Source: Erinaceus europaeus (Eukaryota > Chordata > Mammalia > Eulipotyphla > Erinaceidae). Taken from it: DNA of 64,000 nt. Below the pieces are notes generated by a model. That model saw nothing but the letters and a program-made list of their open reading frames with translations, was not told the origin of the DNA and did no database searches. Each line of letters opens with the position of its first letter. The first letter of the stretch is position 1. Made by a program: the position numbers and the translations under genes. Positions 21,299-32,215 of this stretch are shown here, in pieces. The stretch covers positions 33,720,361 to 33,784,360 of the forward strand of contig NC_080171.1 of the NCBI RefSeq assembly GCF_950295315.1, given 5' to 3'.

Positions 21299-23745
21299 TG
21301 GTTAAGCCAAGAAAAAATATTGAAGAAATGAACCAGACAAAAGGCCAGCTAAAAGCCCTCTAAAGGTTGAAGCACAGAATAATGAGGTCAACATCCAAAT
21401 GCTTGTTAAGGAAATAGTCACATGACTGAGTAAATAATTTGAAAGAATTGTCATCAGAAATGCAGAAACAACAAATGAGACTCTGGAAGAAAACACTAAT
21501 TATCTCAAGAATATTAGAGAGCTGAAAGCTGAAATAACTGGGCTAAGAACACAACTAGCTGAACATGCTAAAACAGTATCAGACTAGGGTAACAAAATAG
21601 TGGAACTACAGAAAACAGCAGAGGGGAAAGAGAATAGAATCAGTGAGGCGGAAAACAGAATTAGCAAGATCGAGGATGAATTAGAGAAAACTAAGAAAGA
21701 AGTAAGAGATCTCAAAAAAAGATTATGAGATACTGAAAATAACAAGAGAGACATCTGGGATGACTTCAAAGAAATAATATATACATTATTGGCTTATGAC
21801 ATAATAGTATACATAGAAAAACCTAAAGAACCCAGCAGGAAGCTTTTGGAAATCATCAGGCAATACAGTAAGGTGTCAGGCTACAAAATTAACATACAAA
21901 AGTCAGTGACATTACTTTATGCAAACACTAAGTTAGAAGAACATGAAATCCAGAAATCAATTCTTTTTACAATAGCAACAGAAACAATAAAATATCTAGG
22001 AATAAACCTAATCAAAGAAGTGAAAGACTTGTATACTGAAAATTATGAGTCACTATTCAAGTAAATTGAAAAAGATACAAAGAAGTGGAAAGATATTCCA
22101 TGTTCATGGGTTGGAATAATTAACATCATCAAAATGAATATACTACCCAGAGCCATCTACAAATTTAATGCTATCCCCATCAAGATCCCAACCACATTTT
22201 TTAGGAGAATAGAACAAGTGCTACAAATGTTTATCTGGAACCAGAAAAGACCCAGAATTGCCAAAACAATCTTGAGAAGAAAGAACAGAACCGGAGCCAT
22301 CACACTCCCAGACCTCAGATTGTATTATAGGGCCACTGTCATCAAAACTGCTTGCTACTGGAACATGAATAGACACACTGACGAGTGGAATAGAATTGAG
22401 AGTCCAGAACTAAGCCCCCACACCTATGGACATCTAATCTTTGACAAAGGTGCCCAAACTATTAAATGGGGAAAGGAGAATCTCTTCAACAAATGGTGTT
22501 GGAAAAAATGGGTTGAAACATGAAGAAGAATGAAACTGAACCACTGTATTTCACCAAATACAAAAGTAAATTCCAAGTGGATCAAGGACTTGGATGTTAG
22601 ACCAGACAGCTACTTAGCTACTTAGAGGAAAATATTGGCAGAACTCTTTTCCAAATAAATTTTAAAGATATCTTCAATGAAATGAATCCAATCACAAAGA
22701 ATATTAAGGCAAGTATAAACCTATGGAACTACATCAAATTAAAAAGTTTCTGCACAGCAAAATAAACCACTACTCAAACCAAGAGACCCTTCCCAGAATA
22801 GGGGAAGATCTTTACATGGCATACAACATACAAAAGGCTAATAACCAGAATATATAAAGAGCTTGCCAAACTCAACAGCAAGACAACAAATAGCCCCACC
22901 CAAAAATGGGGAGAGGACATGGACTGAATGAATATTCACCACAGAAGAGATCTGAAAGGCCAAGAAACACATGAGAAAATACTCCAAGTCATTGATTGTA
23001 ATAGAAATGCAAATTAAGACAACAATGAGATACCACTTCACTCCTGTGACAATGTCATAAATCAGAAAAAGTAGCAACAACAAATGCTGGAGAGGTTGTG
23101 GGGACAAAGGAACCTTCCTTCACTGCTGGTAGGAATGTAAATTGGTCCAACCCCTGTGGAAAGCAGCCTAGAGAACTCTCAGAAGGCTAGAAATGGACCT
23201 ACCCTATTATCCTGCAATTCCTCTCCTGGGGATATATCCTAAGGAACCCAACACACCCATCCAAAAAGACTTGAATATACCCATGTTCATTGCAGCACAA
23301 TTTGTAATAGCCAAAAACCTGGAAGCAACCTATGTGTGCAATAACAGATGAGTGGCTGAGCAAGTTGTGGTATATATACACAATGGAATACTACTCAGCT
23401 ATTAAAAATGGTGATTTCACCATTTTCAGCCCATCTTGGATGGAGTTTGAAGAAATAATGTTTAGTTAAGTAAGTCAGAAACAGAAGGATGAATATGGGA
23501 TGATTTCACTCTCAGGCAGAAGTTAGAAAACAAGATCAGAAGTGAAAACACTAAGCAGAACCTGGACTGGAGCTGGTGTATTGCACCACTGGGGGGTGGG
23601 GGGTGGAGAATACAGGTTCTGGAAAAGGATGACAGAGGACCTATTGGGAGTTGTATTGTTATTTGGAAAACTGAGAAATGTTATGCATGTACAAATTATT
23701 GTATTTACTATCGAATGTAAAACATTAATCTCCCAATAAAGGAAA
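21299..23745 (+). mobile_element. L1 LINE, sense, internally deleted
   Basis: About 21299-21780 translates as the coiled-coil half of ORF1p (RISEAENRISKIEDELEK and KRDIWDDFKEI), broken by several stops. At about 21789 the text jumps into ORF2 at the RT active-site region, then follows ORF2 to its C-terminal part ([42 protein letters not shown]) and a 3' UTR ending CTCCCAATAAAGG. ORF1 C-terminus, endonuclease and most of RT are missing. Confidence 0.9.
21789..22523 (+). pseudogene. L1 ORF2 fragment, RT end to C-terminal region
   Basis: One frame holds recognisable ORF2p text, with a stop at 22062-22064 and another at 22521-22523. The RT catalytic motif, normally F-A-D-D, reads L-A-Y-D at 21789-21800, so the first catalytic aspartate is lost. 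Further degraded ORF2 sequence continues to about 23460. Non-functional. Confidence 0.88.
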
Positions 23746-24075
23746 AGATAGCAAAATATGGCAGTTAATCTGGCCACTATAGATACAATTAGGTACATCC
23801 TATTCTCCATATAAGGTATTTTACTTTTTCTGGCTTTCCATTCCACTTATCTACTGCTTACTCAGTGAAGGTCTGTCTTTCTTAATTTCAATTCTTTATT
23901 TTCACTTACTTGACCTTCTGTATTACCACCTGACTCAGTCTCAAACCTTGACATACATTCAATCCTTTTGCACATCCTTAGCCCTTCTATCTTCAGTCTT
24001 TCTGTTCTGTGTTGGGGCTGTCTTACAAACATACTATATTCATACTATAAAAGCATATTTTAAGGCTAAAGGTTT
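23746..24075. other. Unique sequence
   Basis: No gene or repeat recognised between the L1 tail and the next SINE. Confidence 0.5.
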
Positions 24076-24095
24076 AGAATTTTAGAAATTTTTTT

Positions 24096-24314
24096 AAATA
24101 TTTATTTTATTTATTTATTTATTCCCTTTTTGTTGCCCTTGTTGTTTTATTGTTGTAGTTATTATTGTTGTTGTCGTTGTTGGATAGGACAGAGAGAAAT
24201 GGAGAGAGGAGGGGAAGATAGAGAGGGGGAGAGAAAGATAGACACCTGCAGACCTGCTTCACCGCCTGTGAAGCGACTCCCCTGCAGGTGGGGAGCCGGG
24301 GTTTGAACCAGGAT
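24096..24314 (-). mobile_element. SINE-A, antisense, 5'-truncated
   Basis: The complement ends at GGGTTTGAACCAGGAT (B-box), so the A-box head is absent. AGAATTTTAGAAATTTTTT at about 24076 and 24315-24333 is a clear 19-bp TSD. Confidence 0.92.
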
Positions 24315-24555
24315 AGAATTTTAGAAATTTTTTAAATTTCCCTCTCATGTTCAAGCCTCAATACAACCTTGGCAAAACTAGATTCACTTCATTTTAACTG
24401 CTTCACTTATCCCCCTCACCTACCTTTGAGTCTTCCCGTCTCTGCACAGATGCTCAAGGTTGTGTGTTGTGTATCTCCAGCCTTGCTTGTTTACATGTAC
24501 ACATTTGTGTCTTTCCTTCACTCCCATTAACTATAAAGTCCTTGAATGTATTTCT

Positions 24556-25358
24556 TTTTTTTTTTTTTTTTTTAGTATTTATGTGTTTTTTATTCCCTTT
24601 TGTTGCTCTTGTTTTGTTTTTTTCGGCTCCGCGGCGCTTTATTGGCCCGCGCGCGGCGCTCAGTCGAACAGCCCGAAGCCCATGTCGTCGTCCGACTCCT
24701 TCTTGGCCTCCACCTTCTTCTCCTAGGCCAGCGCAGCGCTGGCAGCCAGAGCGGCGGACCCGGCGGTGGCGGCCCCGGGAGCGGGCGCGGGGCCCCCGGC
24801 GCCCACGTTGCAGATGAGGCCGCCGATGCTCCCGCCGGCGAGCGCCTTGGCGAACAGCCCGGGCTAGAAGGGCTCCACGGTGACGCCGGCCGCCTTGATG
24901 AGCGCGTTGATCTTGTCCTCCGTGACGGTGACCTCGTCGTCGTGCAGGATCAGGGCCGAGTAGATGCAGGCGAGCTTGGAGACGGAGGCCATGGCGCGGG
25001 CTGCCACACGCGGTGCTAGTCGCCGGGTGAAGTGAGGGTGTCATCCCAACGCGGCCTTAGCTCCCTCGGAAGGACCGAGCACCTTGGCGGCAGCGAAGGA
25101 AAGGGGCGCCCTTGTTGTTTTATTGTTGTATTATTATTGTTGTTGATGTCGTCGATGTTGGATAGGGCAGAAAGAAATGGAGAAAGGAGGGGAAGACAGA
25201 GAGGGGGAGAGAAAGATAGACACCTGCAGACCTGCTTCACTGCCTGTGAAGTGACTCCCCTGCCAGTGGGGATCCCGGGGGCTAGAACCGGGATTCTTAT
25301 GCCGGTCCTTGTGTTTTGTGCCACGTGCGCTTAACCTGCTGTGCTGCAGCCGGACTCC
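24556..25358 (-). mobile_element. SINE-A, antisense, split by an RPLP1 retrocopy
   Basis: Left part 24556-24610 (T-tail, TTATTCCCTTTTGTTGCTC); right part from about 25109 (CCCTTGTTGTTTTATTG to GCTGCAGCCGGACTCC). Perfect TSD CCTTGAATGTATTTCT at 24540-24555 and 25359-25374 frames the composite, proving one SINE with a later insertion. Confidence 0.93.
24611..25108 (-). pseudogene. RPLP1: Processed pseudogene of acidic ribosomal protein P1
   Basis: Intronless, full-length cDNA copy. On the - strand the ATG is at 24992 and the stop ends at 24660, giving 110 codons (human P1 has 114). The frame reads [20 protein letters not shown] at the start, ICNVGAGGPAP in the middle and ends with the acidic P-protein tail DDDMGFGLFD. 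Two in-frame TAG stops break it: at 24864-24866, replacing the W of the EPFWPGL motif, and at 24723-24725, replacing the first E before EKKVEAKK. There is no frameshift. A 5' UTR begins near a TOP-like CCTTTCC, an AATAAA lies at 24638-24643, and an A-rich tail (T-rich on +) at 24611-24623. The SINE-derived flanks GCTCTTG-TTTT and GCCCTTGTTGTTTT fit a TSD. High GC (CpG-rich) contrasts with neighbours. P1 works in the ribosomal stalk; this copy should not. Confidence 0.95.
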
Positions 25359-25374
25359 CCTTGAATGTATTTCT

Positions 25375-26699
25375 AAGACGCAACAGCACTGGATGTTGAA
25401 CAGTGGATGTTTAATAAGCACAGTTGACTGCTGAGTGTTGACTATTTTCTTATACCTGGTAAGCAAAGTGAAGAAACAGATACTGCCACCAGAACTTTGC
25501 ATCAGAGACCAAAGTGTGTTTATTTATGCAGCATCGATGTAGCCAAAAGATGACTTTCCACTCACATATAAATATGCAATATGTTGCCAATGAGCATTTT
25601 AAATGCTTTTATGCCATTCTCAGAAATACCATCTGTGCAGCTTCTTCTCACACAGTTTTCAAAATGAGTAATTTAACAGAGGAATTTGTTACCTCCTTAT
25701 AGAGAATTGCAAGAGAAAGAGAGAGAGACAAATTATAGACATATTAGTGTCATTGGAATAGATTTTGATTATATGGGATACATGCACGTACATAGAATAA
25801 TTACATCTCAATCTTTCTAGAATTAAATAAAGGAATGGTATTATCCCTGAAGACTATCAATGTGTACATTTTTGAGAGTTTATAATTAACTCAGAAATTA
25901 CTATGCACCGCTTTACATGTCACATGAACTTCAGTCATCAAAGGATGAGATCATTATTGTTTCATCTATTGAACATCTCCGAGGTAAGGCCACAGCATTT
26001 TATCAGTCTTTTCCAAGAAACAAAGACTACTATGGAGCCAATCAGAAAGTAAAGCTTCTTTCTTAATGTCCACAGAGGTCTGGAATTTACATTAGCCATA
26101 ATGACACTAGAGGTCAAATATTTACCCAATTCTGTTAGAAGAAGTTAGTGTTATACATAGTCCCAATTGATGTGAGACTATGTGACCTTTTTATTTATTT
26201 TTAAGGACTTGATGCTACATTTAACTTTCTTTTGGTCTTTCTATTTTTTTTCCCCATCACTAAATTAAGGGGAAGTTTGCAGGTGCATTCTGAACACTTG
26301 GTTTCTTTCTACTTGAATTTTTCCAAAGTTCAATCAGTGACCAATAATGAGTTCTAACTGAGAATGAATGTAGATTGCTTCTGAATTTTTTTAAAAGTGA
26401 CTTCATGTTATTGTTACTTTCATAATAAAATATAGTAACATCTAGGTCGATTTCCTTCCCTGGTCTGATTCCCAGTGTTAATTTTATTCACCCAAGTTAG
26501 ATGTTGTTTTACAGAAAAAAAAATATATATGTTCATGCATTTGGTCTAGCTGTTTCTTATACACATCATATAATTACAGGCAGTACACTTCTTGCAGTTA
26601 ATTAACACCCCCCAAAGAAATTAGGATAATAGAGGGTATTATTTTACTTTTAAAGGTTAAAATCACATTATGTCACATGACATACAGATCTCAAACTAG
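25375..26699. other. Unique sequence, SINE-free, with a weak MIR
   Basis: About 1.3 kb with no gene recognised. ACATGTCACATGAACTTCAG to ATCTATTGAACATCTCCGAG (25915-25985) resembles a MIR. Confidence 0.45.
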
Positions 26700-27060
26700 A
26701 CATATGAAATAACAAACTATCTTTAACTGAGATATAGTCAACATAACTGTGTACATTTAAGGTGTACAATGCATTTATTTGATATTTGTGTCTTTAAAAT
26801 ATGATTTTCACTGTAGGGTTAGCTCCATTATATCACATATTTATTACTTCTTGTTTTATGGTGGGAAGATTTATAAAACAGTCTCTTAGTAACTTTGAAG
26901 TTTATAATTGAGTCTTATTGATGTATTCATCATGCTGCACATGATATCTCCAGAATTTATCCAGATACTATACAAATTTGCATACTTAAACATCCCCCTA
27001 CTTCTTCACCCCTCCATCCTTGATAATACCTATTCTACCCTGGTTTTTTTCTACCCTGTT
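26700..27060. mobile_element. Ancient L1-like 3' sequence, uncertain
   Basis: TTTAACTGAGATATAGTCAA and GTGTACATTTAAGGTGTAC resemble a widespread old mammalian L1 3' region. Diverged; orientation not fixed. Confidence 0.4.
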
Positions 27061-27099
27061 TGTATAAGTTGTTTCTTTTCCTACCCTGTTTTTATGAGG

Positions 27100-27130
27100 T
27101 TTTTTGTTTGTTTGTTTGTTTGTTTGTTTT
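27100..27130 (+). repeat. (TTTG)n microsatellite
   Basis: Seven TTTG units. Confidence 0.9.
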
Positions 27131-27279
27131 ACTTCCACAAATAAGTGATACACTATTTGTCTTCCTCTGTTTAAGCCAGTGAGATTCTTGCCTCATTGGG
27201 AAAGCTTCAAGACCAAAATAGCAGATGTCACACATTAAATATGCAAGAACAAAATTGTTGAAACTAGAGTTGATTGTGC

Positions 27280-27660
27280 TAAGCAAAATAAGCAAAGAAG
27301 TGGTGCAGTGGCTGGAGAGCTAGTTCACCAGGTAGGGTGCACACTATGCTATGTGGATGATCCAAGTTTGAGCCCTGGCTCCACAAGGTGAGTGCTAACA
27401 GCCTGATGGTTTCACTCATGTAAGGAATAACAGTAATCAGAATAAATTAATTTGCAAAAAGGTAATAAAAACAAAACAGACTCAGACTCCATAAAAAAAC
27501 TACTGCTGGTTATAAGAAAGAATGGGGTAGGGAAATGGTGATGGGGGAGAAATAGAGACTCATTGGTATTTTGTATGGTGAGTCTTAGATGAACAAATAT
27601 AGGTATTAAACTTTGCTTCTAAAAGTCTGTAATACTATAAAAAATAAAAATAAAATAAAA
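27280..27660 (+). mobile_element. L1 3'-UTR fragment with SINE-E inserted
   Basis: AAGCAAAATAAGCAAAGAAG precedes and TGATGGTTTCACTCATGTAA follows a SINE-E at about 27308-27395 (GCTAGTTCACCAGGTAGGGT, AAGTTTGAGCCCTGGC). The flanking text parallels the L1 fragment at 58.48 kb. Confidence 0.6.
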
Positions 27661-27689
27661 AACAGATGTAAAAAAATAGTTCACTTTTA

Positions 27690-27860
27690 TAGTGTGCTAC
27701 TTTGCCACATGTGTAACTTAGGTTTGATCCTGGCCCCCACACCCACCCTACCACTACCACTACACTGAAGAAAGTTCAGTGCTGTGGTCTCTTTCTCTGG
27801 AATTAATGAGAGAAAGAAAGAAAAAAAAGAGAGAGAGAGAAAGAAAAAAAAGAGAAGAAA
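27690..27860 (+). mobile_element. SINE-E, sense
   Basis: GTGTGCTACTTTGCCACATG, TTAGGTTTGATCCTGGCC and CACTGAAGAAAGTTCAGTGC, ending in an impure (GA)n/A-rich tail. Confidence 0.78.
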
Positions 27861-28374
27861 TAAAGGACAAAGCAAGCTTAGCTGTCCACCACTATTTGAT
27901 TGATGCATATTTGCTAAGTAAAATAAATAAATAAATAAGATATGCCAAGATCAGTTATGGTCAAAAAAAGTCAGGAGAATAATTCTGACTCTCCTTTGCT
28001 ATTCTTGAAGCAAAGTTGAAATTGACTTCAAAAGAACCCAATATTTGAACCAATTCCAAGAAGATGAGAATTCAATCCAGTTCAACCACAGCCAGAAACT
28101 GTAGATAATATGAAAATAATAGTCAACACAAACCCAGTTCTCCAAGGTTAGAGAACATGAAAGGGTTGATAAGAGGTCAAAAGCTTTTGTAGCAAAGTAT
28201 TTCTATTCTTAGAGGATTTTTTTTTTGTATGTGTTTTTCTAAAGTGTTGAGTTTCCAGTTAATAAGTACCTCCTAGACTTTGGAATTAGTAAAAGATTGT
28301 AATCAGTGTTATAGTTAAGCAATATGTTTTCATTAATAAATACTGATATTTAAGGAGCTCACTAATAGTTCTTT
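27861..28374. other. Unique sequence
   Basis: Short (AAAT)n at about 27920-27938; nothing else recognised. Confidence 0.5.
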
Positions 28375-28505
28375 CGTGGCCAGGGAAACAGCACAGTGAT
28401 TTACACAGAGGAATTTCATGCTTAAGGCTCAGAGGTCCCAGGTTCAATTCTCAGACCCACCATAAACCAGAGCTGAGCAGCGCTCTGGCTAAAAAAAACA
28501 AACAA
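28375..28505 (+). mobile_element. SINE-C, sense
   Basis: GTCCCAGGTTCAATTCTC, CACCATAAACCAGAGCTGAG and an AAACAAACAAAC tail. Confidence 0.8.
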
Positions 28506-28564
28506 ACAGAAAAAAAGCAAATAGTCCTATAGTGAAGAATTTCCTAATGAGAATAAAATATATT

Positions 28565-28690
28565 TTTAGCAGCTGGGGAAGTGTGTAAGCACCCTGAATG
28601 CTGAATATGTATACATGAGGTCTTGGGTTTGATTCCTGGCCTTCAAGTGCCAGAGTGGTGCTCTGTAAAATTGTTGGAGGTATTGGAGAC
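28565..28690 (+). mobile_element. SINE-D, sense
   Basis: CATGAGGTCTTGGGTTTGAT and GTGCCAGAGTGGTGCTCTG. Confidence 0.65.
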
Positions 28691-28872
28691 AGCATATTTA
28701 GTAAAACACACCTGTTACAGTGCACAAGGACCCAGCTTCAAGCCCCTGGCCCTCACCTACAGGGTGGAAGCTTCATGCGCAGTGAAGCAGTAATAAAGGT
28801 GTCACCTTAACTCCCTTCCCCTTCAATTTCACAAAGCCTATTCAAAATGAATAAATAAATATTAAAATTTTA
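28691..28872 (+). mobile_element. SINE-B, sense
   Basis: GTTACAGTGCACAAGGACCC, AGCTTCATGCGCAGTGAAG and AATGAATAAATAAATA. Confidence 0.82.
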
Positions 28873-28977
28873 AAAAAATATAGGATACAATGTATGAAAA
28901 CTACTTTAATAAGAGTGTGACTCACTATTGTTTTGTTGGTATTAAATAATTTCCTCCCCTTAAGAGTATCTTCTTCT

Positions 28978-29140
28978 GGAGCTGGGAATGCAGTGTAATG
29001 GTTATGTATTTTGCAATATGCCTGAGGTTCCAAAGTCCCAGGTTCACAGTCCTCCACACCACCATAAGCCAGAGTTGAGCAGTGCTTTGGTGTCTGTACC
29101 TTTCTGGTTAAATAAAATTAATAAAATAATAAAATAAAGT
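28978..29140 (+). mobile_element. SINE-C, sense
   Basis: GTAATGGTTATGTATTTTGC, CAAAGTCCCAGGTTCACAG and CACCATAAGCCAGAGTTGAG. Confidence 0.82.
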
Positions 29141-29243
29141 TTGATAAAAGTCTGAGTATTGTCTTCTCGTAGCAGTGTGAAAATATATCACTATTTCGCT
29201 CCAGAAATGGTACATTCATATTACTGTGCTACAAGATAGCAAA

Positions 29244-29365
29244 TAGATTTAATACCTGGGTAGGAAGGCAGCTCTTCTCAGTAAAATGATTATACTATCC
29301 CTATTTTTCAAGAACTGACATTTTCTTGTTTTGTTTTATCAGGGCACTGCTCAAGTCTGTTTATA
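29244..29365 (+). repeat. 122-bp perfect direct repeat, copy 1
   Basis: Identical base for base to 29641-29762. The 12-mer AAGATAGCAAAT lies immediately before (29233-29244) and after (29366-29377). Its right end is part of a SINE-C complement that stops abruptly. Confidence 0.97.
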
Positions 29366-29389
29366 AAGATAGCAAATATTTGTGGATTT

Positions 29390-29550
29390 TTTGTTTGCTT
29401 ATTTATTTATTTAATAAATAAGAGGGGTGGAAGGAGAGAAAGAGACAGTCATCACTCTGGTATACGTGCTGCCAGGGATGGAGCTCAGGATCTCATTCTT
29501 GAGAGACTAATGCTTTATCCACTGCACCACCTACCATACCACAAAAGCCA
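29390..29550 (-). mobile_element. SINE-D, antisense
   Basis: GTATACGTGCTGCCAGGGAT, TCAGGATCTCATTCTTGAG and TTATCCACTGCACCACC. Confidence 0.72.
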
Positions 29551-29640
29551 ATATTTGTTCACCAAAAAATTGATCTTCAGTCAGTGTATCTAAATTTTTA
29601 TATAGCGTATCCGTATTTTTTTTTAGTCCTTATGTTGTAC

Positions 29641-29762
29641 TAGATTTAATACCTGGGTAGGAAGGCAGCTCTTCTCAGTAAAATGATTATACTATCCCTA
29701 TTTTTCAAGAACTGACATTTTCTTGTTTTGTTTTATCAGGGCACTGCTCAAGTCTGTTTATA
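29641..29762 (+). repeat. 122-bp perfect direct repeat, copy 2
   Basis: Offset 397 bp from copy 1. Here the SINE-C complement continues without a break past the repeat end, so this right junction is ancestral. Confidence 0.97.
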
Positions 29763-29855
29763 GTGGTAGTACCAGTAATTGAACCTGGGACCTCTGAGCC
29801 TCAGGCATGAAAGGATTTTTGTGTAACCATTCTGTTGTTAGCCCAGTCAAGATTA
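29735..29855 (-). mobile_element. SINE-C, antisense
   Basis: GGGCACTGCTCAAGTCTG, GTAATTGAACCTGGGACC and GTGTAACCATTCTGTTG. Confidence 0.75.
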
Positions 29856-30254
29856 TGCAATTGCTTGGGGGAAGGCAGATAATTACTGGAAAAATGTGAT
29901 TTGCAAGACTGTTGTCATCATAGGTCTATAGTTTCATATCTTTCCATGATAGGTATCAGCATACTTCAGCCTCCAGCAGCTTGCCTTCTTCCTCCATCAA
30001 AAGACAATGATATGCTCTCCTTTTCGACTCTCTCCTACCTCCCCGATTTAGAGTCCACGAATCTGCAGGAACAGACCGTATTTAATTAAAATTTCACCCT
30101 GTATTTTCCCTTCCTTTGTTTCTTAAGCCCTGCCTATGAATGAGATCATCCAGTACTTGTCCTTCTTTTACTTTAATGTCATTCCTTCAAGTCCCATCCC
30201 AGCTATAGCAAAGGAGAAAAATCTCACCATTTCTTAGACATGAGTAGCATTCCA

Positions 30255-30256
<2 letters not shown>
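29856..30256. other. Unique sequence
   Basis: No gene or repeat recognised. Confidence 0.5.

Positions 30257-30299
<43 letters not shown>
30257..30299 (+). repeat. (GT)n microsatellite
   Basis: About 21 GT units. Confidence 0.97.
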
Positions 30300-30490
30300 C
30301 TGCTGGGCCCTTGTATATGTTTGATTTCACCACACCTAGACTAATTTTTTTTTCATTTAGACAAAGAGACACCACAGCACTGGAGCACCCTCCAGTATCA
30401 TGGCACCTCCCATAAGGTGCTGGGCTCAAACCTGGACTGTGCATGTGGCAAAGCTTATGTGCTATACCCAGTGAGCTATCTCAGGTCCTT
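30300..30490 (-). mobile_element. SINE-F, antisense
   Basis: AGACACCACAGCACTGGAGC, GGTGCTGGGCTCAAACC and CAGTGAGCTATCTCAGG. Confidence 0.65.
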
Positions 30491-30497
30491 GAGGAAT

Positions 30498-31090
30498 TTC
30501 TTTTTTCTTTATTAGGAAAGTTTTGTTTTACAGTTGACAGTAAATACAATAGTTTATACATGCATAACATTTCCCAGGAATTCCACAGGAATATTTTTTA
30601 AAGAAGACATTACCAGTGTTCTGAGAAGTCTCCAGACTGTTTTCCACAAAGATTGAATCAATTTGCATTTCCATCAGCAGTATAGAGGGTTTCTTTTTCC
30701 CCATCCTCACCAACATTTGTTGTTACTATCTTTTCAAAATCTATGACATTCTCATAATTGTGAAGTGGTAACTCATTGTTATCTTTATTTGCATTTCTCG
30801 ATCAATGACTGAATTTTTTTTTTCTTTCGTGAAATGCTCAAAATCTGTTGGCCTTTAGAATCTCTTCTTTGATAAAGATTGTGTCCATATCCTCTCCCCA
30901 TTTTGGATAGGTTGTTTGTTTTTTGTTGCTGAGTTTGGTGAGTTCTTTAAAATTTTTGGTTATTAGTCCTTTGTCTGATATTTGGCATATAATGGTTATC
31001 TTTCACTCTGTATAGAATCTGTTTTGGTCACGGTTCCTTTTGCTGGGCAGAAGCATTTCAGTTTGATGTAGTCCCATTAGTTTATTTTTG
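30498..31090 (-). mobile_element. L1 fragment, antisense (ORF2 end plus terminal 3' UTR)
   Basis: 30498-30590 is the complement of the L1 3' terminus (TACATGCATAACATTTCC). 30600-31090 is the complement of ORF2 C-terminal sequence (ATTTGCATTTCCATCAGC, CATATCCTCTCCCCATTTT, TTTGATGTAGTCCCATTAG). Most of the 3' UTR between them is missing. Confidence 0.8.
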
Positions 31091-31091
31091 C

Positions 31092-31818
31092 CTCTGTATT
31101 CCTCTCCTGGGGACATATAAAAATGGAATAAACACTCCTATTTAAAGAGATCTATGTACACCTGTGTTCATAGGAACATAATTTTGGGGGGAGTCAGGCG
31201 GTAGCGCAGCGGGTTTAGTGCACGTGGTGCAAAGCGCAAGGACAGGCGAAAGGATCCAGGTTCGAGCCCAGGGCTCCCCACCTGCAGGGGAGTCGCTTCA
31301 CAGGCGGTAAAGCAGGTCTGCAAGTGTCTGTCTTTCTCTCCCCCTCTCGGTCTTCCCCTCCTCTCTCCATTTCTCTCTGTCCTATCCAACAACGACATCA
31401 ACAACAATAAAAACAAGGGCAACAAAAAGGAAATAAATAAATATTTTTTAAAAAAGAAACATAATTTGTAACAGCCTAATCCTGGAAGCAACCCAGAATT
31501 TCAACAACAGATGAGTGGCTAAGAAAGTTGGAGAATATATACACCAGGGAATACTATTTACTATTAAGAATGATGATGTTTTCTTCATCTTGGATAGAAC
31601 TTGAAGGAATTATGCTCAATGAGATAAATCAAAAAGGGGAAGGAAATACCAGATGATCTTACTTACAGGCAGAACTTAAGAAGCAGGGTGTACTGCAACA
31701 AAGCAAAAGACTCTGGGGTGGGGTGTCTTGGGAAATGTGAAAAGGGTCTTGGGAGATTAATGTGCCCATATGCCAATAACTATATGATAACCCACTAATT
31801 CCCAAATAAAATAAAATA
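31092..31818 (+). mobile_element. L1 3' fragment, sense, with SINE-A inserted
   Basis: TATTCCTCTCCTGGGGACAT, CAACAACAGATGAGTGGCTA and CAGAACTTAAGAAGCAGGG follow the L1 order seen at 23.2-23.7 kb; ends in (AAAAT)n. Placed head to head with the preceding antisense piece. Confidence 0.85.
31186..31455 (+). mobile_element. SINE-A, sense
   Basis: GGCGGTAGCGCAGCGGGTTT, CCAGGTTCGAGCCC, CCTATCCAACAACGAC and AAATAAATAAATA. Flanked by GAACATAATTTT and GAAACATAATTTG. Confidence 0.93.
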
Positions 31819-31839
31819 AAATAAAAACATTTTGAGGGG

Positions 31840-32045
31840 TCAGGCGATGGCATGCCTGGTTAAGTGCATACATTACAATGCAAAAGGTCCCTGGTTCAAG
31901 CCCCTGGTCCTCACTTGCAGGCGGGAAGCTTCATGAGTGATGAAGTAGGGTTGGAGGTCAGTCGGTCTCTCTAACAACCCTCTCCACTTCCATCTTGATT
32001 CCTGGCTGTCTCTATTCAATAAGTAAACAAACATAATTTTTAAAA
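31840..32045 (+). mobile_element. SINE-B, sense
   Basis: GTCAGGCGATGGCATGCCTG, CCTGGTTCAAGCCCCTGG and TTCAATAAGTAAACAAAC. Confidence 0.85.
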
Positions 32046-32215
32046 AGACATTTGTAAAATGGATAGAAGATTGTTTCCCTGATAGTTAGAAAAAGCTATT
32101 TCTAGATAAAGGCTGGGGAAGAATGAAACTCAAGGAAAACTAAATTATTAGTCAGAAGTTGACCAATAGTAACACACACCAAAAAAAAAATGAGATAAAG
32201 AAAATAATTTTTAGA

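Noticed and set aside
24454..25044. 196-codon ORF on the - strand
   Set aside because: It is a shifted frame over the RPLP1 retrocopy plus flanking sequence. The P1 frame itself carries two stops.
31186..31270. tRNA-gene-like A- and B-boxes (also in every SINE-A to SINE-D head)
   Set aside because: They are SINE promoters followed by a SINE body and A-rich tail; no complete cloverleaf with a proper acceptor stem was seen.
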